A stretch of DNA of 64,000 nt. It comes from Lonicera japonica (taxonomy: Eukaryota; Streptophyta; Magnoliopsida; Dipsacales; Caprifoliaceae). The translations under genes were made by a program, and so were the position numbers. Where the stretch lies: assembly GCA_021464415.1 (NCBI GenBank), contig CM038467.1, positions 68,147,393-68,211,392 on the forward strand. Reading direction: 5' to 3'. Under the pieces are notes generated by a model. The model was not told the DNA's origin. It did not search any database and saw only the letters and a list, made by a program, of their open reading frames with translations. Below, piece by piece: positions 1 to 10,924 of this stretch (position 1 is its first letter; every line of letters starts with the position of its first letter).

Positions 1-168
1 TCAAACGATTGCTATTTAAACAGGGTAGAATAAAAAAATCCTCGGAACGCGTTGCAATCAGGGCAAAGGCGTACAAAGATACGGAGATGAGTGAGAGTGC
101 ATCAAATGCTCAAAAAAGTAGAGGCAACAAAAAAGGGGCACGCGACAAATAGTACGTTCGATTAACGT
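1..168 (+). pseudogene. Possible upstream exon of the ULP-like gene
   Basis: One frame stays open from about base 36 to a TAG at 150 and encodes a lysine- and serine-rich stretch (for example KSSERVAIRAKAYKDTEM). A GT donor candidate follows near 152 or 169. Composition suits the N-terminal, nuclear-targeting part of a ULP-like protein, but there is no family motif. The assignment rests only on its position just upstream of the recognisable exon. Confidence 0.3.
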
Positions 169-238
169 ATGTGTAACCATTAAATGATATTAGTTAATTA
201 TGCAAAACAATTCATTATTTATCTGTAACCCAATATAG

Positions 239-922
239 GGTAATGAAAGGCATATAATCGTTGGCAAGAAGGATCAATACAGGTCATCTCTGGTTGCATT
301 CTTAAAAATGCTTCTAGAGCTTAAAAACAATGGATTAGGAGAGCATCACGAGGCTTTGTTGGAAAAAACTCCATTCTGGAAACTATACCGATCATACAGA
401 GAAGGACTAGTGACAGAGGCCTTATACTCAAAATTAGATAAGGCGCTGATGAAACTAATTAGGTGTTTTGACAAAAATGAAAGGGCATTTCGAATAGGCA
501 GCCGTGTCGATAAGTTTACCCCCATGCATGTATCACAAATGCTTGGGTTGCCAAATAATGGAATCCAATTAAAATTGCACACAAAGGAGGGCATGAAGGC
601 AGATTATGGAAAATGATACTTCGTAGGGCTAAGGCAGCTATATTTAACACATGTCAAACATGCATTGAAACTGGCAGTACGAGGAACAAGCTAAGAAAAT
701 ATATCCGACACAGTTAGGTTAATCTGCTTATACTTGTGTACCACTTTGCTCTTTGCAAATATGGAAAATTCTGTCGCATGGTTCATACACAACTGGATGG
801 ATGATTTGGACAAAATAAGTTCATAGAACTGGTCTTAGGTTGTGCACAAATGGTTGATAGATGATATGATAAAGAAGGAGGATCGTCCCTCATCTGTAAC
901 AGGATGTGCAATAGTATTACTG
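239..922 (+). pseudogene. ULP-like gene, N-terminal exon (broken)
   Basis: The frame from the AG acceptor at 237-238 to a GT donor at 923 is coherent once four stops are ignored (TGA 614, TAA 692, TAG 824, TAG 836). It encodes the N-terminal module typical of plant transposon-borne ULP1-like proteins: a region ending FTPMHVSQMLGLPNNG, then LICLYLCTTLLF, an aromatic DDLDKI motif and a VTGCAIVLL end. An internal ATG at 308 begins the longest clean stretch, but the homologous region starts upstream of it, so 308 is not a reliable start. The TGA at 614 is a decayed CGA: a 47-bp copy of this exon near 20,590 still reads CGA at that codon. The intron after it is filled by a solo LTR. Confidence 0.6.
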
Positions 923-956
923 GTAAGTGTTATACACATACAATCACAAAAAATAA

Positions 957-3940
957 TGTAACGCCTCGTATTTCCTTGTGCGAGTTAATCCTTCCATTAA
1001 GCCCAATTAAGGCTTTATCACCGTTAGATCGTGGACATTGGGTTCCGAGCCTCACGCATTTGACTTGACACCTTTATCATATCATATTAGATATATTAAG
1101 TTTGTAGGATCATTCGATTCGTTATTCGGGTGGCCCGAATCGAAAACGGGAAGTAAATTGCATGTTTTGAACTTTTCGGAAAAGTTAATTTTGGTTAACT
1201 TTGAGAGGCCATAACCTCTTCATCTGAGGTCCAAACGACTCCTCGTTTGTGGCTACGGATTCATTTCTATGCCCTCTACAACTTTCGTGTTTTGGCCGAG
1301 ACCTAATTCTCACTCCTCGATAGTCAAAATTGGGTGCGAAGTTGAGCCTGTGACCAAATAGCAGAAATATGTGCTGTGAATAGTGGAAGTCGACTACATG
1401 GCTTTTGATGTAGTCGACTACGTGCACCTGGGCGAGATTTTTATATTTCTTTCATCTCCTTTCTTCCTCATTTGTACACAACCATTGGAGAGCTCCTAGA
1501 GAGAGGTTAGATGTGCGATTTTGGGGTTTTGTGAGTAATTCTCACCACAATCAAGCCATCCTCCCAAAACACCATTCCTACACACTATTCATCATCTTCC
1601 TACTCTTGATTCCTCCATTGCTACAAGTTAGGGCTTTTGGCATAAACTTGAAGATCTTGCACCAAAGCTTAGATTTGTTGCATCTAGCTCGAGGAAAGCT
1701 TCATACCAGGTGGGAACAATATTACTAAACCTATCTTCTAACTTATTACTCATCGCATCAAAGATTTTCATACCCAAATGGGAATTTCTTATAAAACCCT
1801 AAGTCTTGGCGATTACATGTGAGTGAGCGAGTTATATCTCAAATTAGTGATGTATATGGACATATCATTGCCCCAATAGCATTATTTATCAATTATTTAC
1901 ATGATTGGCAAGTATATGTTAAGTTTTATAACAAACCCACATAGAGGCTTAGTGTATAAACTAGGTTAGTGGGGTTTTGGGGAGTTATACTTAATTTATG
2001 GTTGATTAATGGTTTTAGGCCATAGATATACATAAATATACTACACAATACGCATGTTGGATAGGATCCCTAAGATTCCCACATACATCCATCAAGGTAG
2101 GTTCAAATGTGATAAGTGGGACGTCATGGCTTACATGTACCATAGATAGAACTCAAATATGACACTACCACCTAAACATATTATAAAGCTAGTTGGAGAG
2201 ACTGGGACCTCCTTAGTAGTAGTTATACAAAGCTACCTCGTTGCAGAGATCTCGGCTAGATGGGAACCTATGTGTTAATACTTGGATAAAACACAAATGA
2301 TTTTAGTCCCACATTTCAGACAATACTATAAGACTTAAAGAATGGATTATACTATGAATGACCTTATAAACGATGATTATGATTATGATAAGTGAATAGT
2401 GGGCTATTGTATATCATATCAATACGAGCAATGTATGATCGTATATCTATTCTATGTATGCGATGGCGCGTTGTGATGATTATTTATATATTTTTAATGA
2501 ATGGATTGTGATTGTTATCATTGTTATTATATTTGTCCTTGGGTGACTGGATTGGACCATGTAGGGGGTCCCTGCCTTGGAGGCAGAAAAACCCGAGTTT
2601 GATATCAGCCTTGGGGGCTAACCACTAGGTGGACCTGGTAGGGGTTCTTGCCTTGGAGGCAGAAAAATCCGAGTTTGCCGGCTGTCTCTATGCACAGTAG
2701 ACCTAAAGAAAAATCCTAGTTGGTTGATTATGATTATGAAGATTTATTGTGATATATTCATACTGACGTATTCAGCCTCCCGATGGAGGAGAGAGGGGAT
2801 GTACTCCTAGGGTTTATAGCTTCCCCGACTGCGGATTAGTTTGTGTAGCTCCCGTCCTTCGATAGACATACCTACACAAGTATCCCACTTGTTAAGTATT
2901 TGGAGCGTAGTCCCTGGGAAAATGGCCTGCATGGGTTTAACTCCAAATGAAGTACAAGTTAGGATCAAGTCCCTGGGTAGTTTGTTCGTTAGGAGGACAC
3001 ATGATTCGTTTAAAGCTTGGAGGCCTTCGGGAACCTAAGTTCTAGGCCTAGTGTACCGCGGGGGTTAGCTAAGGCTGTATACTAGAGTTATGAAAGTATA
3101 TATGTATGTATATGTTCTTTAGCATATTTTATGTCATTTGTGGGAGGTATTGATTTATCATATGGAGCATACACTTAGGAAATTATAGAATGTGAGAAGC
3201 CTTATAGCAAGCCAAGTATGGATGAAATAATATATTTAAAAGAAAAATTGTAACTATGAATACTTGGCTTAGGAAATAAATATACCTTACACATTGTTGG
3301 ATAATCGAGAGTGGTTATCGATATTGTTTACTATAATATCAAACTGGAGAGAAATGATCCCTATAGCATGGTTTCCATATATTGTATTAAATGACTTATT
3401 TCTTTTTATATAAAAGATGCAAGTGTTTACATATCAAAAACCTTATTTTCTAAATTAACCCTTATAGTTCCCACTGAGCCCGGATTTGGCTCATTCCCTC
3501 CTTTCAAACAGTTTTGCAGGATCTTATTCAAGGGCGACACGCGTGGCACGTTCATAAAAGCTCTGATGACCCCAAACCACTTTGTAGTCCTTTAACTTAA
3601 GGACTATGCCATAGAGGCTTGATATTATATTTTAAGTCGTTTGTATTCTATATAACTTGGTGTTTATTGAGAGGGATTTGAAATTGATTGTATTTAAAAG
3701 TAATATCTTATGTGGAGTGTTTTTACGAAATGTTTGCTTTCAAAATGACTTGGATATATATATATATTACTCTTTGTTTTACAGGGCGGATATTATATTT
3801 TTATAGACTCCACATGACGAAATTTTTCTAAATAGATTTTTACTTAATTTTCTTATAACGTACACTCGTCGTCACGTACGACACCGTGATTAACCGGATC
3901 CCGGAGGTGAAAACCTCTTAACGGGATTCGGGGCATCACA
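957..3940. mobile_element. Solo LTR of a large Ty3/gypsy element (Tekay/Del-like ends)
   Basis: The unit starts TGTAACGCCTCG and ends CGGGGCATCACA, so it has TG...CA ends and imperfect inverted termini. It is flanked by a perfect 5-bp duplication, AATAA at 952-956 and again at 3941-3945. There is no second LTR, primer-binding site or coding frame, and the length (2,984 bp) fits a solo LTR formed by LTR-LTR recombination. TGTAAC...-type termini and LTRs of about 3 kb are usual for Tekay/Del chromoviruses, but the lineage is inferred from ends and length alone. Inside, a short tandem motif (GGAGGCAGAAAAA...CCGAGTTTG) repeats near 2,578 and 2,656. It sits in an intron of the ULP-like gene. Confidence 0.75.
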
Positions 3941-4012
3941 AATAAGTTATCTAAATGTAATCTGTAACACAATCCAAAGCAATGTCTAACTTAAATATTG
4001 ATACTTATTCAG

Positions 4013-4144
4013 TTCTGGCTAAGTGAAGTTACAACATTGATCGAGCCAATCGAGGATAGGCAAAATTTGGAACCTGGTTTTCTAAAATGGAATATCAGCC
4101 AGCTCATGCCACTACTAGTCAATGCTAATTTCAACGTGTTAGAG
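4013..4144 (+). pseudogene. ULP-like gene, second recognisable exon
   Basis: A 132-nt exon between a CAG acceptor (4010-4012) and a GT donor (4145-4146) encodes 44 residues with no stop, beginning FWLSEVTTLIEP and containing FLKWNISQL. The exon before it ends in phase 0 and this one begins and ends in phase 0, which supports the model. The motif continues the conserved N-terminal ULP-like region. The donor lies 30 bp before the chromovirus insertion, so that element also landed in an intron. Confidence 0.6.
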
Positions 4145-4175
4145 GTATGATATCATACAAAAAGAAAACTAGTAT

Positions 4176-4886
4176 TGATGTGAACTGCGATCGTATTCTA
4201 TCCAAGCAAGATGGATCCGCAACCCTTAATGTATGAAGAAGTAAGAACCTTGGAATCACGCGAAGTTAATGGAGGTGGAACCTCGACCCAATCCCGAAAA
4301 CGAGAAAGAACCTTGGTATAGTCGAAGACAAACAATCAATCGATGGGTTAATTGATTGCTAAGTCGAAGAACAACAAGAACCCTAATTCTAGCTGTTCGA
4401 TATGTTTTTAGAACGTAAAAGGTGAAAACACTCAAAAATCTTAATTAATCAAAAGCTGCTTAAAACAATAGCGTTAGCTCCTTTAAATAAAAGTAATTAA
4501 ACCTAATAGGTCTAGGAAAAAAAAAAACTAAATTAATGGGTTTTCCACATAATTTGGGCCCAAACAAAGCTAAACATAAATTAAACTTAAAATAAACAAG
4601 CCTAGCCCAGCCCATTTATCTAATACATGTTTTTAATCAATTGGGCTGCTATCTTGAACATTTTCAATTGGGCCTTTAAGCAATGTCTTCCATTCTCGAG
4701 CCCGATCCCATTCAATGCTCCTCCATGCTTCAGCTTTGCTCATCATCTCTTGGACCATGGTCGTAAGTGCCTCCTTAATCTTCTTGGCTCTAGCTCGCGT
4801 GATTGGGCCACTTAATTGGAACCCGGATGGGATCAGCATAGCCTTCACTCCATGATCCAGCGTCAGTGCTATCCTTAGGCTTATCA
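4176..4886 (-). repeat. 3' LTR of the chromovirus
   Basis: Begins TGATGTGAAC and ends GCTTATCA on +. It aligns along its whole length with 10,925-11,635, with scattered substitutions and small indels. It carries four extra bases (AATT in CTTAATTGG, around 4814-4818) where the other LTR reads CTTGG. This breaks the reading frame of the pol tail, which otherwise continues into the LTR with a [15 protein letters not shown] motif. Confidence 0.93.
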
Positions 4887-5350
4887 TTCCCCTCTTCTTG
4901 AAAATGAATTGTCCTCAATTCGTCACCTGCACTAAACGTACTTAGATCAGCAACATTAAATGTAGCACTCACATTATACTCACCTGAAAGATCAAGTTTG
5001 TATGCATTTTCATTAATCCTTTGCACAACTTGAAATGGTCCATCTCCCCTCGGTAACAACTTAGAACGCCTTTGGACTGGAAAGCGTTCCTTTCTCAAGT
5101 GCAGCCAAACCCAGTCTCCTAGTTCGAAGACCAATTTTTTCCTTCCTTTGTTTGCTTGCTGCACATACTATTCAGTTCTCCTTTCAATGTTTTGCCTCGC
5201 CTTCTCATGAATCTGTTTAATAAACTCAGCTTTATTCCTTCCATCTAGGTTAGCATGCTCAATAGGTATTGGCAATAAATCCAAAGGAGCTAAAGGATTA
5301 AAACCATACACAATCTCAAAAGGAGAAAACTTAGATGCAGAATGAACAGA
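4790..5350 (-). pseudogene. Chromovirus integrase C-terminal region
   Basis: Continues the integrase after the stop at 5351. It encodes the GPY/F-type DNA-binding module: [18 protein letters not shown], then [20 protein letters not shown] and a tail that enters the LTR. A TAG replaces a likely CAG just before the VQQANKG stretch (near 5168). The frame ends at 4790 inside the LTR because of the 4-bp LTR difference; a second frame (4887-4633) holds the [15 protein letters not shown] tail. I see no convincing full chromodomain. Confidence 0.75.
4887..4900 (-). promoter_or_regulatory. Polypurine tract of the chromovirus
   Basis: On - the 14 bases just upstream of the 3' LTR read CAAGAAGAGGGGAA, a purine-rich tract directly abutting the LTR. 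This is where second-strand DNA priming starts in LTR retrotransposons. Confidence 0.8.
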
Positions 5351-6541
5351 TCAATTATATGCAAACTCAACATGAGGCAAACATTCTTCCCACTCTTTCA
5401 AGTTCTTCTTAATTATGGCACGCAACAAATTGGATAAAGTTCTATTTACTACTTCTGTTTGACCATCAGTTTGGGGATGACATGTAGTAGAAAACAACAA
5501 TTTAGTACCCAACTTTCCCCACAAAATCTTCCAAAAGTAACTTAAAAACTTTGCATCCCTATCAGAAACAATGGTTCTAGGCATGCCATACAATCGCACA
5601 ATTTCTTTGAAGAACAAATTTGCAATTCGTGGTACATCATCAGTTTTATTACAAGCAATAAAATGATCCATTTTAAAAAATCTATCAACCACCACAAAAA
5701 TAGAATCATTCCCATGTTTAGTCCTAGGCAAACCCAATACAAAATCCATAGAAATGTCAACCCAAGGGTCACTTAGAATGGGCAATGGAGTATATAGACC
5801 ATGGGGGTTTAACTTAGACTTTACTTTCTTACAAGTAACACATCTCTCACAGATTCTTTCAACATCTCTTTTCATGTGAGGCCAAAAGAAGTGTTCTTGC
5901 AGTACTCCTAAGGTCTTAGTTATACCAAAGTGCCCCATTAAACTCCCACCATGAGCCTCTTTCACAAGCAACTCACGCAATGAACATTTAGGTACACAAA
6001 GTTTATTTTCACACATTAAGAACCCATCATGCATAAAGTACTTATCAAACGCCACTTTCTCACATGCATTAAAGATATCTCTAAAATCAGCATCATCACA
6101 ATACAATTCCTTGATGTATTCAAATCCAAGCAATTTAGCATCTAAAGTAGCAATTAAAGCATACCTACGCGATAAAGCATCTGCTACAACATTTTCCTTA
6201 CCATGCTTGTATTTGATCACATACAAAAAAGTCTTTATGAACTCTACCCATTTGGCATGGCGCTTGTTCAACCTTTGTTGTCCCTTCAAGTGCTTCAACG
6301 ATTCATGATCAGTATGAATCACGAACTCCTTCGGCCACAGATAGTGCTGCCATGTGTCCAACGCTCTCACCAATGCATAAAGCTCCTTGTCGTAGGTAGG
6401 GTAATTTAAGGTCGCCCCACCTAGCTTCTCACTAAAGTATGCTATTGGCTTCCCTTCCTGCATAAGAACAGCACCGATACCATTTCCTGAAGCATCGCAT
6501 TCAATTTCAAAAGTCTTTGAAAAGTTAGGCAAAGATAACAA
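5351..6541 (-). pseudogene. Chromovirus RNase H and integrase core
   Basis: The 396-residue frame starts with the RNase H domain ([16 protein letters not shown], about residues 10-130; [29 protein letters not shown]). Next is the integrase zinc finger with two histidines ([12 protein letters not shown]) and two cysteines (CERCVTCKK, about residues 195-240). The catalytic core follows with D in [10 protein letters not shown] in VSDRDAKF and E in [10 protein letters not shown] (about residues 262-370). All three catalytic acids are present. The frame stops after HVEFAYN; the TGA is most simply a mutated CGA, because the homologous protein continues in frame. It overlaps the RT frame because of a 1-bp deletion near 6540. 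Confidence 0.88.
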
Positions 6542-7538
6542 GGGGCGTTACTTAACTTGCTTTTTAGTAATTGGAATGCCTTCTCTTGTTCCTCTCCCCA
6601 TTTAAACCCAACATTCTTCTTGATCACTTCAATCAATGGTGCCGCAATCATGCTAAAATCCTTTACGAATCGCCTATAAAAACTAGCAAGTCCATCAAAA
6701 CTCTGCACTTGTCCAACACTTGTAGGACTTTGCCATTCTTGAATAGCCTTCACCTTTTCTTCATCAACCTGAACACCTTGTGCACTCATAACAAAATCAA
6801 GAAATACAAGCTTATCCGTGCAAAAGGTGCACTTCTTCAGGTTAGCATATAACTTCTTCTTTCGCAAGACATCCAAAACATATTTTAAATGAATTACATG
6901 GTCATCTAGACTCTTGCTATAAATTAAGATATCATCGAAATAGACCACAACAAATTTGCCAATGAATGATCTCAAAACATGGTTCATTAAGCGCATAAAG
7001 GTACTAGGAGCATTAGTCAAACCAAAAGGCATAACTAACCACTCATATAACCCATATTTAGTTTTAAATGCTGTTTTCCATTCATCTCCTTCTTTCATCC
7101 TAATTTGATGGTATCCACTTTTTAAATCAATTTTAGAGAATATACTAGACCTATGCAACTCATCAAGCATATCATTTAAACGTGGAATGGGGTGATGATA
7201 CTTTACCATGATATTATTTATGGCTAGACAGTCCACACACATTCTCCACGTTCCATCTTTTTTTGGCACTAGCAACACTGGCACCACACATGGGCTCATA
7301 CTCTCCATCACATACCCTTTCTCTAGCAGCTCCGTCACTTGCCTTTGAAGTTCTTTCGTCTCCTCTGGATTACTCCTATAGGCTGGGTGGTTTGGAATGG
7401 ATGCTCCGGGTACGAAATCAATTTGGTGCTCTATTCCTCGAATAGGTGGTAAACCGCTTGGCGTATCCTCTGGAAAGACGTCACCAAAATCCTACAACAA
7501 AGAGATAATAACACTAGGCAAAGAAGAATTTAGTTCGT
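6442..7538 (-). pseudogene. Chromovirus reverse transcriptase
   Basis: The clean frame starts at 7338, but homologous sequence extends upstream to about 7538 ([17 protein letters not shown], with one stop before it). RT motifs are in order: [44 protein letters not shown] and the catalytic [10 protein letters not shown]. The thumb/connection [14 protein letters not shown] follows. Near 6540 one base is missing, shifting from the RT frame to the RNase H frame; the last 30 or so residues of the 6442-7338 frame are out-of-frame product. Upstream it is cut from the protease region by the RTE insertion. Confidence 0.88.
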
Positions 7539-7549
7539 TAGTGTTCAAA

Positions 7550-8011
7550 GGAAAATTCTATCGTACCGCGGTTAGACCAGCAATGTTGTATGGGACTGAG
7601 TGTTGGGCGGTCAAAAGCCAACACGAGAATAAACTAAGTGTAGCTGAGATGAGAATGTTGAGATGGATGAGTGGCAAGACTAGGAAAGATAAGATCAGGA
7701 ATGTTACCATCAGAGAGGGAGTTGGGGTGGCACCTATTACAGAAAAGATGGTTGAATCTCGACTTAGATGGTTTGGGCATGTATGGAGGAGACCTGCAGA
7801 TGCCATGGTTAGGAGAGTTGATCATATGGAGGGAAGCCTAGTTGTTAGAGGCAGAGGAAGACCTAGAAAAACTATAGGTGAAACTATTAAGAAGGATTTA
7901 GAGGCGAATGGTTTCACTAGAGATATGATTCACGACAGACCACTATGGCGTCGTTTGATCCATGTAGCCGACCCCACCTAGTGGGATAAAGGCTTGTTGT
8001 TGTTGTTGTTG
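7550..8011 (+). mobile_element. 5'-truncated RTE-type LINE inserted in the chromovirus
   Basis: The 462-bp insert encodes the extreme C-terminal part of a plant RTE reverse transcriptase: FYRTAVRPAMLYGTECWAV, LRWFGHVWRRP, GRGRPRKTI, LWRRLIHVADPT then stop at 7979-7981. It ends with the (TTG)n tail usual for RTE elements. An 11-bp target duplication, TAGTGTTCAAA, sits at 7539-7549 and 8012-8022. Removing the insert rejoins the chromovirus pol region, so the long + reading frame starting at 7397 is a chimera of antisense chromovirus and RTE. Confidence 0.92.
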
Positions 8012-8379
8012 TAGTGTTCAAAAGCGCTTCTTGTACACAAGTACTAGAAGTTGATTACAAAGCATCGCTCCTTTCACTTCACTAGCTCTTGCATAGAAAT
8101 TCTTTTGCCTCCTCTCAAACTTACTCTCAATAGTCACTGGTTTTTCCACTCTACTTTCTTTTTTCTCAATTTCTTTTCTTTTTCCCTCACTCTCTTTCTT
8201 TTCCTCACCACTCACTCTCTTTTTCTTTTTATCTCTCATTGCTCTTCCTCATTTTGCAATTTCAACTGATCAGCATAGGCTTGTTGTGGCGGTAAGGGTG
8301 CAAGAATGATTGTTCTCTTGTTCATCTCAAACGAATATTTATTGGTGAAGCCATTGTGTTTAACTCTTCTATTATATTG
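8012..8379 (-). other. Chromovirus protease-RT linker
   Basis: On - this encodes a highly charged Lys/Glu/Ser-rich linker (KKESEGKRKEIEKKES) followed by NFYARASEVKGAM, which in related elements lies between the protease and the RT. Its low complexity is visible on + as a long pyrimidine-rich tract at about 8150-8240. Confidence 0.6.
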
Positions 8380-8945
8380 CTATGGTCTCCGTAACAACAT
8401 ATGGCCAGCTTGCATGGGAACCACATTACAAAGCACTTGGTCCTCATAATTCCCAATGCTAAAGGACACCAAAACCTGCTTGTTCACCCTCACTTCACCG
8501 CTATCATTCAACCACTGCAGTTTATAAGGCCTTGGATGCGTAGTCGTATGCAATGCTAGCTTCTCCACCATAGTTGTGCTAGCCACATTAGTGCAACTAC
8601 CTCCGTCTATCACCAAGCTACACACCTTGACTAGCACTAGGCACCTAGTATGGAAAATATTTTCTTGCTGCTCCTCATCCTCTTTTGCTTGCACGCTAAG
8701 AGCTCTTCTTGCAACTAACAACTCGCCCTGGATAGCGCTCTCCTCTTCTTCGATATCCTCCAAAAGTGGCATAGCTTCAGCGCATTGAGTAGATACGTGG
8801 TTGACTTCCATGTATTTCGATTAGTAGGAGTATTAGTAGTGTTAGGGGCTGCCTTAGCTTGACTTCCACTAGGAACCTCTGATTTTGAATCAACTTTTAG
8901 TTTCGGAGTGGTTGCTTTGTCATCCTTTTTCCACGGACTTTGTTT
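8380..8945 (-). pseudogene. Chromovirus aspartic protease region
   Basis: The clean frame starts at 8811 and encodes the retropepsin-like domain with the active-site stretch CSLVIDGGSCTNVAS (Asp-Gly-Gly in place of the commoner DTG/DSG, usual in this plant group). A second strand, HPRPYKLQWLNDSGEV, and the end motif HMLLRRP follow; the Arg-Arg is unusual, since the family normally has LLGRP. The 135 bases upstream (8812-8945) encode a Lys/Ser/Thr-rich stretch. A CCHC zinc knuckle expected near here is not recognisable, so the gag C-terminus is degraded. Confidence 0.78.
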
Positions 8946-9850
8946 CTATAGAGTAGAGTAAGAACTTTGGCATGGCTTGAAACTATCCCTCCTCTTGAGC
9001 TGCCTCTCTATTTTAATTGCAGTGTGCACCATATCTTCAATCTCGACATACGGCTGCAATTCAACCGCATTGGCAATCTCCCGGTTTAGTCCACTCAAGA
9101 ACCTCGCCATGGTAGCTTCTCTATTTTCATCAACCTTGGCCCGAATCATGGCCACTTCCATCTCCTTATAGTATTCATCAACACTACGATTCCCCTGTGT
9201 AAGCCCTTGTAATTTTTGGTACAATTCCCGATAATAATGATCAGGTACAAACCGTTTCTTCATCAGCCGCTTCATCTCATCCCAAGTCTCGACAGGCCCT
9301 TCATCACTATGTCTTCGCTCTGTCATCAAGTGATCCCACCAAACAAGTGCATAATCGGAAAATTCAATAGCCGCCAATTTCACCTTCTTAGACTCGGAGT
9401 AATTATGGCAAGCAAATACCAACTCTACTTTCTTGACCCACTCAAGGTAGCCTCGGGGTCATTCTTCCCTTGAAAGGATGGAATCTTCATTTTGATCCTA
9501 TTCATGTTATTATCCTCCCGATTAGTTCCTCCGCTAAACTGTCTACCATTCCGCCGGTTTGCGATTACCAAATCGACGTCACTATCCCTATCGTCAAAGC
9601 TATCTTGGTAAAATTTATCAGGATCGTTCTCAGCCCTCCTTTCTCTAGGCTGTAGTCTACTACTTCTTTGGGCACTATATGATTGTTCATTTTGAGCGCT
9701 CTCAACTCTATCTACTTTCACCCGCATTTGTCTCAACTCCTCACTCATCTCATCCACCTGCTCTTTAAAGCCACCTAACTCATCTCTCATCATCTTTTGT
9801 AAGGTACTCGCCATAGCTTTTTGGAACAACTTAGGATCGAAATTTGACAT
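8946..9850 (-). pseudogene. Chromovirus gag, frameshifted
   Basis: ATG at 9850 opens a frame of 141 codons (coiled-coil-like N-terminus with GGFKEQVDEMSEELRQM, then acidic and IPSFQGKNDPEA). It breaks near 9450, where one base is missing. The next frame carries the rest of the retrotransposon gag domain: VFACHNYSESKKVKLAA, YALVWWDHL, WDEMKRLMKKRFVPDHY, ARFLSGLNREIAN, down to 8946. The two frames join without a gap in family similarity, so this is a single indel. Confidence 0.85.
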
Positions 9851-10910
9851 ATTGCTACAAAACAGAGATCAGCACAATATAAAGAAATAAAAATTTCCTC
9901 ACTACACTCCCTTACGTGTTTCACTCAAAATATGTAACTCTGATTTTACCGCTCGTGTTTAGCTCTCAAAAGTAATGATATACCTCTCAATTTTTACCTT
10001 TTGGATCTTTTAAACAAATAAAAAACCAGAACCCTCGTGTTGGTTCCCAAACAGACCAATCACAATCCAAACAGATCAATAGTATACTAGGACAAGTATG
10101 TTTTCACCAAGAACTCAATAAACATGAATCCCAATGAATTATGGACACGATAAGAAGCGAAAAGTCGAAAAAAATAAGCGAAAATTCAGTCTCGTGAAAA
10201 CAGAATTTTTGGAATCCTTGGTCCCTATAGAACCCAAATCCAAAAAGAAATAGTTGCGAGTTTCGACAATTTTTGTATTTTTATTTTTGTATTTTTTGAT
10301 TCTGGGTCTCTCGACTTCTACTTTAATCTGGTGTAGTCAAAATTTTCAGAATTCGAAAATTCAACAGAAAAATATGAACAATTCGAAACTCAATTATAAA
10401 TCGCTTTAACTGAAACTTATGGATAAGAACATTCACTCACAATCAATCGCAATTCTATTACCCACAACTATCAAGAAGCCGCAAGTTATCAACAACCGCA
10501 ATTTCAATTTATCCCAGAAACAAGAAAATCGCAATCGCAAACAAGAACCTAGGGTTCATATGGTATAATCGATATCTTAACCCTATCAGTTTCGAACCTT
10601 AACAGAACCCTAACAATCGCAGTATTAGCAGTCAACAACAGATTCAAAAGCACTTAGCAAAAAATGATTTCAAACAGATTGTGGATTGCAAGATTTGCAG
10701 GTAGGGTTTAATTCACAAGTAGGGTTCAATTCGCAATAACGCAGTAGAACAAATTCGAAATTACTAAGCAAGAGCATAATCGATTTTTTTTTTTCATAAT
10801 CGAAAATAACAATCCTAGTTTTAAGAAGATATGAATAAAGTAGTCTACGAATTGAAGAAAACTGAAACAAAACAAAAACAAACGAAAGATAAAACTTGGA
10901 TAGAAAATTC
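9851..10910 (-). other. Chromovirus 5' untranslated leader
   Basis: About 1.06 kb between the primer-binding site and the gag ATG. It is AT-rich, has no long frame on -, and shows nothing I can assign beyond its position as leader RNA. Confidence 0.6.
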
Positions 10911-10922
10911 GCTCTGATACCA
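10911..10922 (-). promoter_or_regulatory. Primer-binding site, tRNA-iMet type
   Basis: On - the 12 bases read TGGTATCAGAGC, the plant initiator-Met tRNA primer-binding sequence. It lies two bases from the end of the 5' LTR, with the usual AT spacer. Confidence 0.92.
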
Positions 10923-10924
10923 AT

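Noticed and set aside
957..3940. Complete LTR element with internal region
   Set aside because: No direct LTR pair, primer site or purine tract inside; the TSDs flank a single LTR-like unit.
7397..7981. 194-codon + frame taken as one gene
   Set aside because: First part is antisense chromovirus pol, second part is the RTE tail; the join is the insertion site marked by an 11-bp TSD.
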